Part shown: positions 18,614 to 26,569 of the stretch, piece after piece
Numbering within the stretch: position 1 is the first letter of the stretch
How the letters are laid out: the number at the start of each line of letters is the position of its first letter
NCBI RefSeq assembly: GCF_904846675.1
Contig: NZ_CAJHBT010000012.1
Location: forward strand, 1 to 64,000
Direction of reading: 5' to 3'
DNA: 64,000 nucleotides
Source of the DNA: Psychrobacter urativorans
GTDB lineage: Bacteria; Pseudomonadota; Gammaproteobacteria; Pseudomonadales; Moraxellaceae
Program-made: the position numbers and the translations under genes
The notes under the pieces: model-generated
Told to the model about the DNA's origin: nothing
What the model saw: the letters and a program-made list of their open reading frames with translations, nothing else
The model's database searches: none

Positions 18614-19636
18614 ATGTACGATGTGATGGCAATAGGTAATGCATTGGTTGACCATGAATATATGCTCAGCGAGGCGGCGCTAGAAGAGACTGAGCTGACC
18701 AAAGGCAATATGACGCTGGTGGGACTTGAAGAGCAGCAACAGCTGTTGGCGTATTTTCAACTGGCAGAAATTGAACCGTCAAAACAAGCCGGCGGTGGCT
18801 CAGCAGCCAATACGATGTTTGCCTTTGCCAGCTTAGGCGGTAAGCCGTTTTATGCCTGCCGCGTGGGCGATGATAAGCAAGGGCAGTTTTATCTGCAAGA
18901 CTTAAATCAAGCCGGTGTCACCACCTCAGATCAGTCGATACATGCGGGCGGCGTGACCGGCTCATGCGTGGTGGCTGTGACTGAAGACGGCGAGCGCACC
19001 ATGCAGACCTACCTTGGCACCTCAAGCGATATCACCGCTGATAATGTCAATTTTGACGCGCTAGTGCAAGCCGACTGGCTATATTTAGAGGGCTACTTAG
19101 CAATGTCTGAGGGCATCCAGCCTGCCATGACCCAGTTGCGTCAACAAGCAGGAATTCATGGTGCCAAAATCGCCGTAAGCTTTGCTGACCCAGCAGTAGT
19201 AAGATTTGCTAAAAAAGGCTTACTTAATATGCTCGGCAATAAAGTCGAGATAATATTCTGTAATAGCGAAGAGGCAAAACTATTCACCGATAAAAAACAA
19301 GTGAAAGCGGCAGCACGCGCGCTACTTGAGCATTGCCAAATTGCAGTGGTGACGGATGGTGCCAAGGGTGCGATTATCGCGCAAAAACCTGAGAATGACA
19401 ACGACGATATTATCATTCATGACGTTGCCACCCCAGCTGTTGCGGATGTCATTGATACCAATGGCGCAGGCGACAACTATGCGGGTGCGTTTTTATATGC
19501 CCTATCACAGCAATACAGCTTACCAGAGTGTGGTCGTCTTGCCAGCGAAATCTCAGCTCAAGTCATCCAGCAATTTGGTCCACGCTTGGAACCACAATAT
19601 TATCAAGAAATTGCCCAACGGGTGCTGTCTGCTTAG
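18614..19636 (+). CDS. PfkB-family carbohydrate/nucleoside kinase, adenosine kinase-like
   Basis: The 340-residue product has the ribokinase/PfkB fold. GNALVDHEY begins the N-terminal strand, AGGGSAANTMFAFASLGG is PfkB signature 1, and DTNGAGDNYAGAFLYAL is signature 2 with the catalytic Asp. Proteins of this subgroup are usually annotated adenosine kinase; inosine-guanosine or sugar kinase activity cannot be excluded. AGGAGA precedes the ATG closely. The gene may be co-transcribed with rsmI and is followed by a terminator. Confidence 0.8.
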   Translation: MYDVMAIGNALVDHEYMLSEAALEETELTKGNMTLVGLEEQQQLLAYFQLAEIEPSKQAGGGSAANTMFAFASLGGKPFYACRVGDDKQGQFYLQDLNQAGVTTSDQSIHAGGVTGSCVVAVTEDGERTMQTYLGTSSDITADNVNFDALVQADWLYLEGYLAMSEGIQPAMTQLRQQAGIHGAKIAVSFADPAVVRFAKKGLLNMLGNKVEIIFCNSEEAKLFTDKKQVKAAARALLEHCQIAVVTDGAKGAIIAQKPENDNDDIIIHDVATPAVADVIDTNGAGDNYAGAFLYALSQQYSLPECGRLASEISAQVIQQFGPRLEPQYYQEIAQRVLSA

Positions 19637-19670
19637 GTCATTAATTTAACTTTTAAACTGCTGAGAAAAT

Positions 19671-19706
19671 AAAAAAGCCCATATCAAATCGACATGGGCT
19701 TTTTCT
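19671..19706. terminator. Bidirectional intrinsic terminator between the PfkB-family gene and metY
   Basis: AAAAAAGCCCAT and ATGGGCTTTTT form a stem flanked by A- and T-runs. It lies between two convergent genes and can serve both. Confidence 0.85.
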
Positions 19707-19755
19707 TATTAATTTTACGTGACGGACTTAGCAATATTATACCGACGTCTTTACC

Positions 19756-21078
19756 TTAAGAAGACACTAAGGCTTGTTCTAAATCTGCTTTAATATCGTC
19801 AATATGTTCAATACCAATCGACAAACGTACCATATCTTCGCTAACTCCCGCTTGTGCCAATTCTTCTTCATTGAGCTGGCGATGGGTAGTCGTTGCTGGA
19901 TGGCAGGCTAGTGATTTAGCATCACCGATATTCACTAAGCGTGTAATCAGCTGCAAGGCATCAATAAAGCGTGCCCCTGCATCACGGCCACCCTTCACGC
20001 CAAAGGTCAAGATAGCTGATGGCGTGCCTTTCATATAACGTTTTGCAAGTTCGTAGTCAGGATGATCTGGCAAACCGGCGTATTTTACCCAAGCGACTTT
20101 ATCATGGTCACGCAGGTATTCAGCAACGACTTGCGCGTTTTGTACATGACGCTCCATTCGCAAGCTTAACGTTTCCATCCCTTGCATAATACTAAAGGCA
20201 TTTAACGGACTTAATGCCGCGCCGGTATTACGCAGCGGAGCAACACGAGCACGGGCAATAAAGGCGGAAGCACCGATATCTTTGACAAAATTCACCCCAT
20301 GATAACTGGCATCGGGGGTATTAAGTAGTGGAAAACGCTCAGGATAATCACCCCAAGGGAACGTGCCGCTATCAACAATCGCACCACCGATAGATGTGCC
20401 CGTGCCGCTCATATATTTGGTTAATGAATGCACCACGATATCAGCACCAAACTCAAACGGACGGCAGAGTGCTGGCGTAGCAACCGTATTATCAATAACT
20501 ACCGGTACACCATATTCATGAGCGATATCGCTCAACGCTTGAATATCGACAATATTACCGAGGGGATTACCGATACTCTCGGCAAAAATTATTTTAGTTT
20601 TATCATCAATCAAACCACGAATAGACTCAGGATTTTTATGGTCAAAAAAGCGTACTTCGATACCTTGGCGCGGCAAAGTATGAGCAAATAAATTATAAGT
20701 ACCGCCATATAACGTCGATACGGCAACGATATTGTCACCCATTTCACAAATGGTCTGCACGGTATAAGTAATCGCCGCCATTCCTGAGGCCACTGCCAAG
20801 CCGCCTACGCCGCCCTCAAGCGCGGCCACACGTTCCTCAAGTACCGCATTGGTCGGATTCATAATACGGGTATAAATATTGCCTGGAACTTTCAAATCAA
20901 ATAAATCTGCACCATGCTGCGTATCATCAAACGCATACGAGCTGGTGTGATAAATGGGCACAGCGACCGCTTTGGTCGTTGGCTCAACACTATAACCGGC
21001 ATGAATAGCTAGGGTCTCTAAATGTGGCGTGCGCGCTGTTGAATTAGCTGAGTTAACGGATTGTTCATCACTCATCAT
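19756..21078 (-). CDS. metY: O-acetylhomoserine aminocarboxypropyltransferase / cysteine synthase-like
   Basis: This PLP enzyme uses O-acetylhomoserine and sulfide to make homocysteine (direct sulfhydrylation). The 440 residues fit MetY rather than the shorter MetB/MetC, and an insertion around 340-370 is typical. Motifs are YTRIMNPTNAVLEERVAALEGG, ASGMAAI, VVIDNTVATPALCRPFEFGAD, the PLP-lysine HSLTKYMSGTGTSIGG and SLACHPATTTHRQL. The upstream gap shows a terminator for nfuA but no recognisable SAM riboswitch. It starts MMSDEQ, with two adjacent ATGs possible. Confidence 0.92.
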   Translation of the reverse strand: MMSDEQSVNSANSTARTPHLETLAIHAGYSVEPTTKAVAVPIYHTSSYAFDDTQHGADLFDLKVPGNIYTRIMNPTNAVLEERVAALEGGVGGLAVASGMAAITYTVQTICEMGDNIVAVSTLYGGTYNLFAHTLPRQGIEVRFFDHKNPESIRGLIDDKTKIIFAESIGNPLGNIVDIQALSDIAHEYGVPVVIDNTVATPALCRPFEFGADIVVHSLTKYMSGTGTSIGGAIVDSGTFPWGDYPERFPLLNTPDASYHGVNFVKDIGASAFIARARVAPLRNTGAALSPLNAFSIMQGMETLSLRMERHVQNAQVVAEYLRDHDKVAWVKYAGLPDHPDYELAKRYMKGTPSAILTFGVKGGRDAGARFIDALQLITRLVNIGDAKSLACHPATTTHRQLNEEELAQAGVSEDMVRLSIGIEHIDDIKADLEQALVSS

Positions 21079-21127
21079 ATACTCCTTGGCAAAATTAAAA
21101 AACTATCTATCAAAAATCATAGTTACA

Positions 21128-21164
21128 AAAAAAGCTGAGTTAATAGTAACCCAGCTTTTTTATG
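21128..21164 (-). terminator. Intrinsic terminator of nfuA
   Basis: Arms AAGCTGAGTTA and TAACCCAGCTT, with one wobble position, enclose four bases and are flanked by A- and T-runs. It lies downstream of nfuA and upstream of metY. Confidence 0.85.
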
Positions 21165-21248
21165 AAAGAATAGCAAATTTTTAATGTCTTAATGAATAAA
21201 ATTCATAACCAGCAAGAATAATAAATTATTTTAGTTTAACCTAAACCT

Positions 21249-21923
21249 TTATTTATAATAGGCATTTTCAGTGCTGGTGTGATCAGTCTCATCAACCACT
21301 TGGGTGAGTTCTGGTATTTGCTGCTTGAGCTGCACTTCCACACCTTGGCGTAAAGTCATATCGACTGCAGAACACCCTTGGCAACCACCACCAAATTTTA
21401 GCACAGCGGTAAGGCCAATACCTTCTTCTTCAATAAGTTCTATTAAATCAACCATACCGCCATGCGCGGCCAAACCGGGGTTAATCTCAGATTGCAATAC
21501 GTAGTTAATACGTTCTTCAACGCTAGCATCTGCACCAACTTTTGGTACTTTAGAGTTTGGAGCTCGGAAAGTTAACTGACCACCGAAGCGATCTTTATTA
21601 TAGTCAATTACCGCATCTTCTAAATATGGTACGGATGCGGCATCAATAAAGGCAGAAAAATTATCATAGCTGAACTGCAAATCAGCACTGTCTTCTTCAC
21701 CCGGTTGGTTATAGGCCATACAGCATTCAGCACGCGGCGTACCGGGATGCTCAACGAAGATACGCACACCGATACCATCGGTATCTTGCTTCGATAGCAA
21801 ATCAGCCAAATAACCTTGCGCTGCTTCAGTGATAGTAATATTGCTTTTGGTTTCAAGCTGCTCAGTATCTAACGCCGACTCATAGTCCGCAGGAGCGGTA
21901 TCTGTTGGGTTGTGTTCACTCAT
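21249..21923 (-). CDS. nfuA: Fe-S biogenesis protein NfuA
   Basis: NfuA carries a 4Fe-4S cluster on a dimer and delivers it to client apoproteins, mainly under stress. The N-terminal domain (about residues 27-125) is a degenerate A-type scaffold with [22 protein letters not shown]. The C-terminal Nfu domain holds the cluster-binding [19 protein letters not shown]. The 224 residues include a short acidic N-terminal extension beyond the E. coli length. It is transcribed alone as far as can be seen, with a terminator downstream. Confidence 0.94.
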   Translation of the reverse strand: MSEHNPTDTAPADYESALDTEQLETKSNITITEAAQGYLADLLSKQDTDGIGVRIFVEHPGTPRAECCMAYNQPGEEDSADLQFSYDNFSAFIDAASVPYLEDAVIDYNKDRFGGQLTFRAPNSKVPKVGADASVEERINYVLQSEINPGLAAHGGMVDLIELIEEEGIGLTAVLKFGGGCQGCSAVDMTLRQGVEVQLKQQIPELTQVVDETDHTSTENAYYK

Positions 21924-22566
21924 AATTATTCCTATGCGTTATGACACAAACGCTATATTTATCAAAAGCTGCTGTGTCGTGAATTTGGGAAAATATGGGA
22001 ATTGCTAATCGTCACGGCTTATCGTTATATTGGTCTGTCCGTGATAACTATCAAGTTATAACACCTATTATACCGTACTCAGAGCTTAATTCCGACTGCG
22101 CTACTGTGATTTAAAGTTATCTTCTACTCATAGACAGATTTGGTTTTTTTTATGACCATACCTTTAGGCATAATTAGGAAATAACTTAACTATATTTAAA
22201 GAGGTAAGCTTTATCTTAAGGCAGTAATGTCGTTTATCAAGCGTGAAGAATACATGGCGCAGAACCCATTACAGCGTTTAACGAGTTTAGTGAAAACACT
22301 CAAGACCTTATCGTAAAAAACCTTAAATTAATACCATAGCACCGTATGAGGAATAATGACTAAATATAGTCATTACGTTATAATTTTCAGAAAAACAGAG
22401 ACAAACATTACCCCTGCCCACTATTATCTACAAGCTTCAGCCATCTCTTTACGAATATAAAGTAGATTGACTACCACCAAACCAGTGGTAATATGAACAA
22501 ACGAGGGGAACAAGATATTAAACCCCATTATCAAGCAGCACTGTCTCTTCTTTAATAAGGTCTCTT
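21924..22566. other. Largely non-coding 640-bp stretch before the tyrosine phosphatase
   Basis: The stretch holds a possible 29-codon ORF (22227-22316) and a small AT hairpin at 22354-22375 (TAATGACTA and TAGTCATTA around AATA). Nothing else is recognisable. It lies between divergent genes, so promoters for both are expected. Confidence 0.4.
22227..22316 (+). CDS. Possible small ORF, 29 residues
   Basis: ATG to TAA encodes 29 residues starting MSFIKREEYMAQNPLQRL. AAGGCAG ends about 3 bases before the ATG and AAAGAGG lies further upstream. The peptide is basic and could be amphipathic. It may be a small protein, a gene remnant or chance; no family is recognised. Confidence 0.2.
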   Translation: MSFIKREEYMAQNPLQRLTSLVKTLKTLS

Positions 22567-23244
22567 ATGGATCGGTTATCAGGCATACCATTTGCCTCAA
22601 GAGTTTCAACTAGGCTTAAAAGGTTACACTCCAAATCAGCTGCTGCTATTTACTCGGTTAGCGCAACTGGCTTAATGTCTGGTCGGCAGTCCGCTTCGTC
22701 TTTGACGTCGGCGTCTCAGCCTACATTGTCTAAAAACGAGGCCCCCTTGCCTAAGCCCGCTGTCTTAATTGACGATACTACCAATCTGTACCAAGTTGAT
22801 GATTTATTATTTAGAAGTGAGCAGCTACGTGCTGGGGATATCGCGTTGCTAAAAAATAATAACATTGACGCTATTCTCAATCTACGGATCTTTGGTCAAA
22901 GATCGAACCATAAGCTATTAAAGGATCTTATCGATGATACCGCTATCAGTTTGTGTGGTTATCCGCTTAAAACATGGTATGTCACCCCGCAAGAAGTAGC
23001 AGAGGCACTGACGCAGATAAAATCCTTACAATCTCAGAATAAGTGCGTATTAGTTCATTGTTACCACGGTGCCAATCGAACTGGAATCATCGTCGCCATG
23101 TACCGCATCATTGAACAAGACTGGCCGATTGAACAAGCCAAGCTGGAAATGGTGACCGGTGATTTTGGCTATCATCCAATGTGGTACAACCTACGAGCCA
23201 TGTTAAATACTGCCACAGTTGACGCCGTTCGGGCGCAAATGTAG
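22567..23244 (+). CDS. Tyrosine/dual-specificity phosphatase-like protein
   Basis: The signature VHCYHGANRTGI (HCX5RT, Cys nucleophile near residue 161) identifies a cysteine-dependent protein tyrosine phosphatase fold. The domain starts around residue 75 (NLYQVDDLLFRSEQLRAGDI), with AILNLR before the active site and WPIEQAKLEMV after it. The first about 70 residues are Ser/Ala-rich with a weak hydrophobic stretch and no clear signal peptidase site. Bacterial members of this type act on phosphoproteins, phosphoinositides or polysaccharide regulators; the substrate is unknown. It precedes nadM-nudix by about 220 bp. Confidence 0.8.
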   Translation: MDRLSGIPFASRVSTRLKRLHSKSAAAIYSVSATGLMSGRQSASSLTSASQPTLSKNEAPLPKPAVLIDDTTNLYQVDDLLFRSEQLRAGDIALLKNNNIDAILNLRIFGQRSNHKLLKDLIDDTAISLCGYPLKTWYVTPQEVAEALTQIKSLQSQNKCVLVHCYHGANRTGIIVAMYRIIEQDWPIEQAKLEMVTGDFGYHPMWYNLRAMLNTATVDAVRAQM

Positions 23245-23354
23245 ACAAGCTTGCTGTATTAAACGCTAATGTCTGCGACCTTTTCCTTTCATTTTTGTAT
23301 TGCCTCATTGTCCTATAATAAGTAGCCATCATTAGCAATTATGTATCGTGATAC

Positions 23355-23382
23355 CCCTTTACACTTGTCAGTATGTAAAGGG
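23355..23382. repeat. Hairpin between the phosphatase and nadM-nudix genes
   Basis: Perfect 9-bp arms CCCTTTACA and TGTAAAGGG flank 10 bases. No T-run follows on either strand. It lies about 85 bp before the nadM start and could be a weak terminator of the phosphatase transcript or a leader element. Confidence 0.5.
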
Positions 23383-23465
23383 CTGTGTCAGTATTAGCGT
23401 CATTGAACCATCATAAATAAATGATTGATAATAATTAATAGATATATCGCAAGGAGTTGGCGTTG

Positions 23466-24554
23466 ATGAGTGTGTTACCTGAACAAGATATAGTGGCAAA
23501 TCCAGTACAGAGTCCAGTTGGTTTAAATATGCACGATGACGCTAAACATTATCGTTATCTGGTATTTATCGGCCGTTTTCAACCGTTCCACCGTGGTCAT
23601 AAAGCGGTTATTGATGAGGCGCTAAAGCGGGCCGATGACGTGATTATGCTTATCGGCTCAGCCAATCTACCGCGTAGTTTGCGTAATCCGTTTTCGGTTG
23701 CTGAACGTTCTAACATGATTAAAAAGGCATACTCAGCAGACGAGGCTAAGCGTATTCACTGCGTAGGCCTTGATGATGCATTATATAATGACACGCGCTG
23801 GCTAAAATATGTACAAGCCGGCGTCAAATCAATCACCGGTGATTTGGACGCTGATATTGGTCTGATTGGGCACTCTAAAGACAGCTCATCATACTATCTC
23901 TCCTTATTTCCTAATTGGGCAGCCGTCTCCGTACCCAATTATCATAACCTCTCAGCCACCCCCATTCGCGACAGTTATTTGATGGGCGCAGCGCCTACGC
24001 CTGAGCGCACTCCCGAATCGACACGTAACGTGTTAAACAAATTCAAAAAAACTTCTGACTATCAGCGCTTGCATGAAGCAGCAGGCTTCATTTATAAATA
24101 TAAAAAACAGTGGGAAGCGGCCCCTTATCCGCCAACCTTTATGACCGCTGATGCACTGGTGGTACAGTCAGGGCATATTCTTTTAGTAGAGCGTCGCGGC
24201 ATGCCAGGACGTGGATTGTGGGCACTACCAGGCGGTTTCCTTGACCCAAAAGAAAGCTTATTTGGTGCCTGTATCCGTGAATTACGTGAGGAGACGCGCC
24301 TAGAAGTTCCTGAGCCAGTACTGCGCGGCTCATGCCACAGTCAGCATACCTTTGATGATCCATACCGCTCTGCTCGTGGTCGAACTATCACCCAAGCCTT
24401 TTATTTCCAATTAAAAAACGACCCAAAAGGGCTACCAAAAGTAAAAGGTGGCGACGATGCCGCTGGAGCATTTTGGTTACCGCTGGCTGAGCTTGATGCC
24501 AAAAAGATGTTCGAAGACCACTATGCCATCATTACTAAAATGGTCGGGTTGTAG
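23466..24554 (+). CDS. nadM: Bifunctional NMN adenylyltransferase (NadM) / Nudix hydrolase
   Basis: The N-terminal half is a nucleotidylyltransferase: GRFQP-FHRGH at residues 36-45 and LSATPIRDS at 162-170. It should make NAD+ from NMN and ATP. The C-terminal half carries a Nudix box at 256-279 (GGFLDPKESLFGACIRELRE, then ETRL), which in known fusions hydrolyses ADP-ribose. The open frame begins at a TTG at 23457 that touches AAGGAG, so the ATG at 23466, nine bases after AAGGAG, is chosen (362 residues). Its natural partner nadV lies 2 kb downstream, beyond the Pycsar cassette. Confidence 0.92.
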   Translation: MSVLPEQDIVANPVQSPVGLNMHDDAKHYRYLVFIGRFQPFHRGHKAVIDEALKRADDVIMLIGSANLPRSLRNPFSVAERSNMIKKAYSADEAKRIHCVGLDDALYNDTRWLKYVQAGVKSITGDLDADIGLIGHSKDSSSYYLSLFPNWAAVSVPNYHNLSATPIRDSYLMGAAPTPERTPESTRNVLNKFKKTSDYQRLHEAAGFIYKYKKQWEAAPYPPTFMTADALVVQSGHILLVERRGMPGRGLWALPGGFLDPKESLFGACIRELREETRLEVPEPVLRGSCHSQHTFDDPYRSARGRTITQAFYFQLKNDPKGLPKVKGGDDAAGAFWLPLAELDAKKMFEDHYAIITKMVGL

Positions 24555-24592
24555 GATTTAATAGTATTGAACCAACATAAGCTAAGGATGAG

Positions 24593-25147
24593 ATGGCTTT
24601 GAACGAAGAAAATAAAAATAATATCGAAGATAAGACATCGTTTCTATTTGAAGTTCTTAAAAGATATGATCATTATATTGCCACAACAAACTTTAAAGTT
24701 GGTTTGATGATGTCTTTTATTGGCGCTATTATTTTTGGACTGACTGTACGGGTAATTTCCATTCAATCAACTCAAGCTGGATGTAGTCTAGTTTACTCCT
24801 TCGCTGTCACTTTTTCTTTATTAACAATAATCTTCTCTCTGGCTGCTGCTGTGAACTTATTAAGAGTAGTATTCCCAAATACTGGAACTCATACCGATGG
24901 AACCTCTCTAATTTTTTTTGGAGACGTTGCTAATAGCAAGAGTGGAGCTGACGGCTATAAAAGTAATATTGAAAGAGCTGACTCTGGAAACTTACTTAAT
25001 GATTTATCAAAGCAAACCTTCCTCGTAGCAGAAGTAGTAAATGAGAAATTTAGAGTACTAAAAATTTCCGTAAATATTATTATTTATGCTGTAATCCCTT
25101 TACTCTTCATCTCTATAACTCTAATAATTATCGAAGGAATGAGATAA
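24593..25147 (+). CDS. Pycsar effector-like membrane protein (PycTM / DUF5706-like)
   Basis: The 184-residue product has a cytosolic N-terminus with LFEVLKRYDHYIATTNFK, two transmembrane helices (about 36-57 and 64-91), a middle section with SLIFFGDVANSK and a conserved-looking GYKSN, and a last helix (about 158-180). This layout fits Pycsar transmembrane effectors, which respond to cyclic pyrimidine nucleotides and damage the inner membrane of infected cells. Assignment rests on the pattern and on the cyclase 2 bp downstream, not on a database search. The start has AAGGA only 4 bases upstream. The DNA is more AT-rich than its neighbours, which suggests acquisition. Confidence 0.75.
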   Translation: MALNEENKNNIEDKTSFLFEVLKRYDHYIATTNFKVGLMMSFIGAIIFGLTVRVISIQSTQAGCSLVYSFAVTFSLLTIIFSLAAAVNLLRVVFPNTGTHTDGTSLIFFGDVANSKSGADGYKSNIERADSGNLLNDLSKQTFLVAEVVNEKFRVLKISVNIIIYAVIPLLFISITLIIIEGMR

Positions 25148-25149
25148 TA

Positions 25150-26373
25150 ATGTCTAATTTGGAAAGCTTATTTCAAAATTACTATGAACAAATCAATAAT
25201 AAACACTCATCATTGACTAAAAATGAATCATTAGAAGCCTATGATTCACTGACAGAATCGCTAACGCTAGGGCCACAAGCAGAGTTTTTATTACAGGCTC
25301 AAATAAGACCCCATTTTGGTAAAAAAGGGGTTAATAACTCTCCAATTGGAACGCACCCTGACTTCATTGCATTAGAAAGTACAAGAGCAACGCAAAATCA
25401 TTATGCATGTACCTTATTTGTAGACATTAAAGGATCAACTAGACTATCTCTTTTATATGATTTAGATTTTGTTTTTAAATTTAAGAATACCGTTATTCAA
25501 GCTTGTGTAGAAATCATTAGATCATTTGATGGTCATGTTCATAGGTTAATGGGAGATGCTGTAATGGCTTTTTTCGGAGGCAGTTCTACTGAAAAAGAAG
25601 ATGCTATTGCAGATGCAATCAATTGTTCCATTACTCTTAGAGCAATTCTAGAAGAAAGTATTAAACCTTGGATGGAAAAACAAGGTCTTGAAGCAAAAGA
25701 TTTTGGCTTTAGGGTAGGCTGTGATTTTGGAGACAATCATGAAGTAATTTGGGGAAGCTTCGGCTACCAGAATGTAGGAGAAGTTTCAGCAGCTGGTCTT
25801 CCAGTAGATATGGCCTCTAAACTTCAAGGTCTAGCAAGAAAAAATGAGACAATGCTTGGACAAGGATTATTAGACTACGTCAATTGGCCAGAAAAATATT
25901 CAAATATTAAAACTCGAGTTAAAAACAATTCAGTTGAAAATCTCCCTATAGTAACTCCAAATCTTACCTACAAGGATAATTCTTCTTTAAACTATAAGAT
26001 GCGCCAACTTTCATACCTAAATTGCCTAGAGTTCAGTGCCTTACCTAGAGACTTTCGAGAGAGGATTAGTGGTAGCCAGATAAAAGCAAACTCACACATT
26101 GAATATAAGTGTTTTTCTATAGTAGACGAAGAGAAAAAAGAATATATTTCATCATCAAGGTTTTTAGATCCAGATATTTCATTAGTTTTCGAAGTTCAAG
26201 CTCAGACAGCAAACAGGTTACTTTTCCCTTTGAAGGTGTGTTTTACTAAGACGAATCATGGAGTAGCAACACCAATTGAAGAAAGAGATATTGAGCAAAA
26301 AAACCTCTCAGGTACTTACAAAAGAAACGACTTAATAAACATAGTAGTGCAATTGCTCCATTATCGAAAATAG
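25150..26373 (+). CDS. Class III nucleotide cyclase, Pycsar PycC-like; probably frameshifted near its 3' end
   Basis: A cyclase homology domain spans about residues 82-245. LFVDIKGSTRLS gives the first metal Asp (D92) and HRLMGDAVMAFFGG the second (D136). FGYQNVGEVSAAGLPVDMASKL replaces the usual R-DYTVIG-VN region of adenylate cyclases, as expected of divergent members. In Pycsar, such enzymes make cCMP or cUMP on phage infection and activate the adjacent effector; the product here cannot be told by eye. The C-terminal region (about 300 onward) resembles an AGS-C-type sensor domain. The frame stops at 26373 without that domain's end, which continues in the -1 frame to 26483. Confidence 0.8.
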   Translation: MSNLESLFQNYYEQINNKHSSLTKNESLEAYDSLTESLTLGPQAEFLLQAQIRPHFGKKGVNNSPIGTHPDFIALESTRATQNHYACTLFVDIKGSTRLSLLYDLDFVFKFKNTVIQACVEIIRSFDGHVHRLMGDAVMAFFGGSSTEKEDAIADAINCSITLRAILEESIKPWMEKQGLEAKDFGFRVGCDFGDNHEVIWGSFGYQNVGEVSAAGLPVDMASKLQGLARKNETMLGQGLLDYVNWPEKYSNIKTRVKNNSVENLPIVTPNLTYKDNSSLNYKMRQLSYLNCLEFSALPRDFRERISGSQIKANSHIEYKCFSIVDEEKKEYISSSRFLDPDISLVFEVQAQTANRLLFPLKVCFTKTNHGVATPIEERDIEQKNLSGTYKRNDLINIVVQLLHYRK

Positions 26374-26483
26374 ATTTTGAAGAAGCTACCCTTTATCCTG
26401 GACTTCATACCATGAAATGTGAAGTTTATGATAAAAATGGGCTTTTACTTTTCCGTGACTGGATAGGTGTCATGATTAAGTAG
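26295..26483 (+). pseudogene. Displaced C-terminal segment of the PycC-like cyclase, -1 frame
   Basis: This frame is open from 26295 to the TAG at 26481-26483. It encodes DFEEATLYPGLHTMKCEVYD followed by KNGLLLFRDWIGVMIK. The YxGxHxxxCxV pattern followed by a closing hydrophobic strand is typical of the end of AGS-C sensor domains. It overlaps the main cyclase frame by 79 bp. An A AAA AAC heptamer at 26298-26304 is aligned with the cyclase codons CAA-AAA-AAC. A -1 shift there gives a 444-residue protein. Either a one-base loss from the seven-A run (mutation or sequencing error) or programmed frameshifting explains it. Confidence 0.65.
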
Positions 26484-26569
26484 TCTACTTATTTCACTGC
26501 CCAAACCGATGGACGGCAAGGGTTAATCGCCGCAATTTTCGTAGCACCTCAAAGCAGAGGAGTTCTGTG

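Noticed and set aside
23457..23465. TTG start for the NadM-Nudix gene
   Set aside because: It touches the AAGGAG directly; the ATG at 23466 has proper spacing.
24593..26483. Reading the membrane protein and cyclase pair as an ordinary cAMP signalling unit
   Set aside because: The small DUF5706-like membrane partner, the divergent cyclase loop and the AGS-C-like end fit Pycsar better; still, the product nucleotide is unproven.
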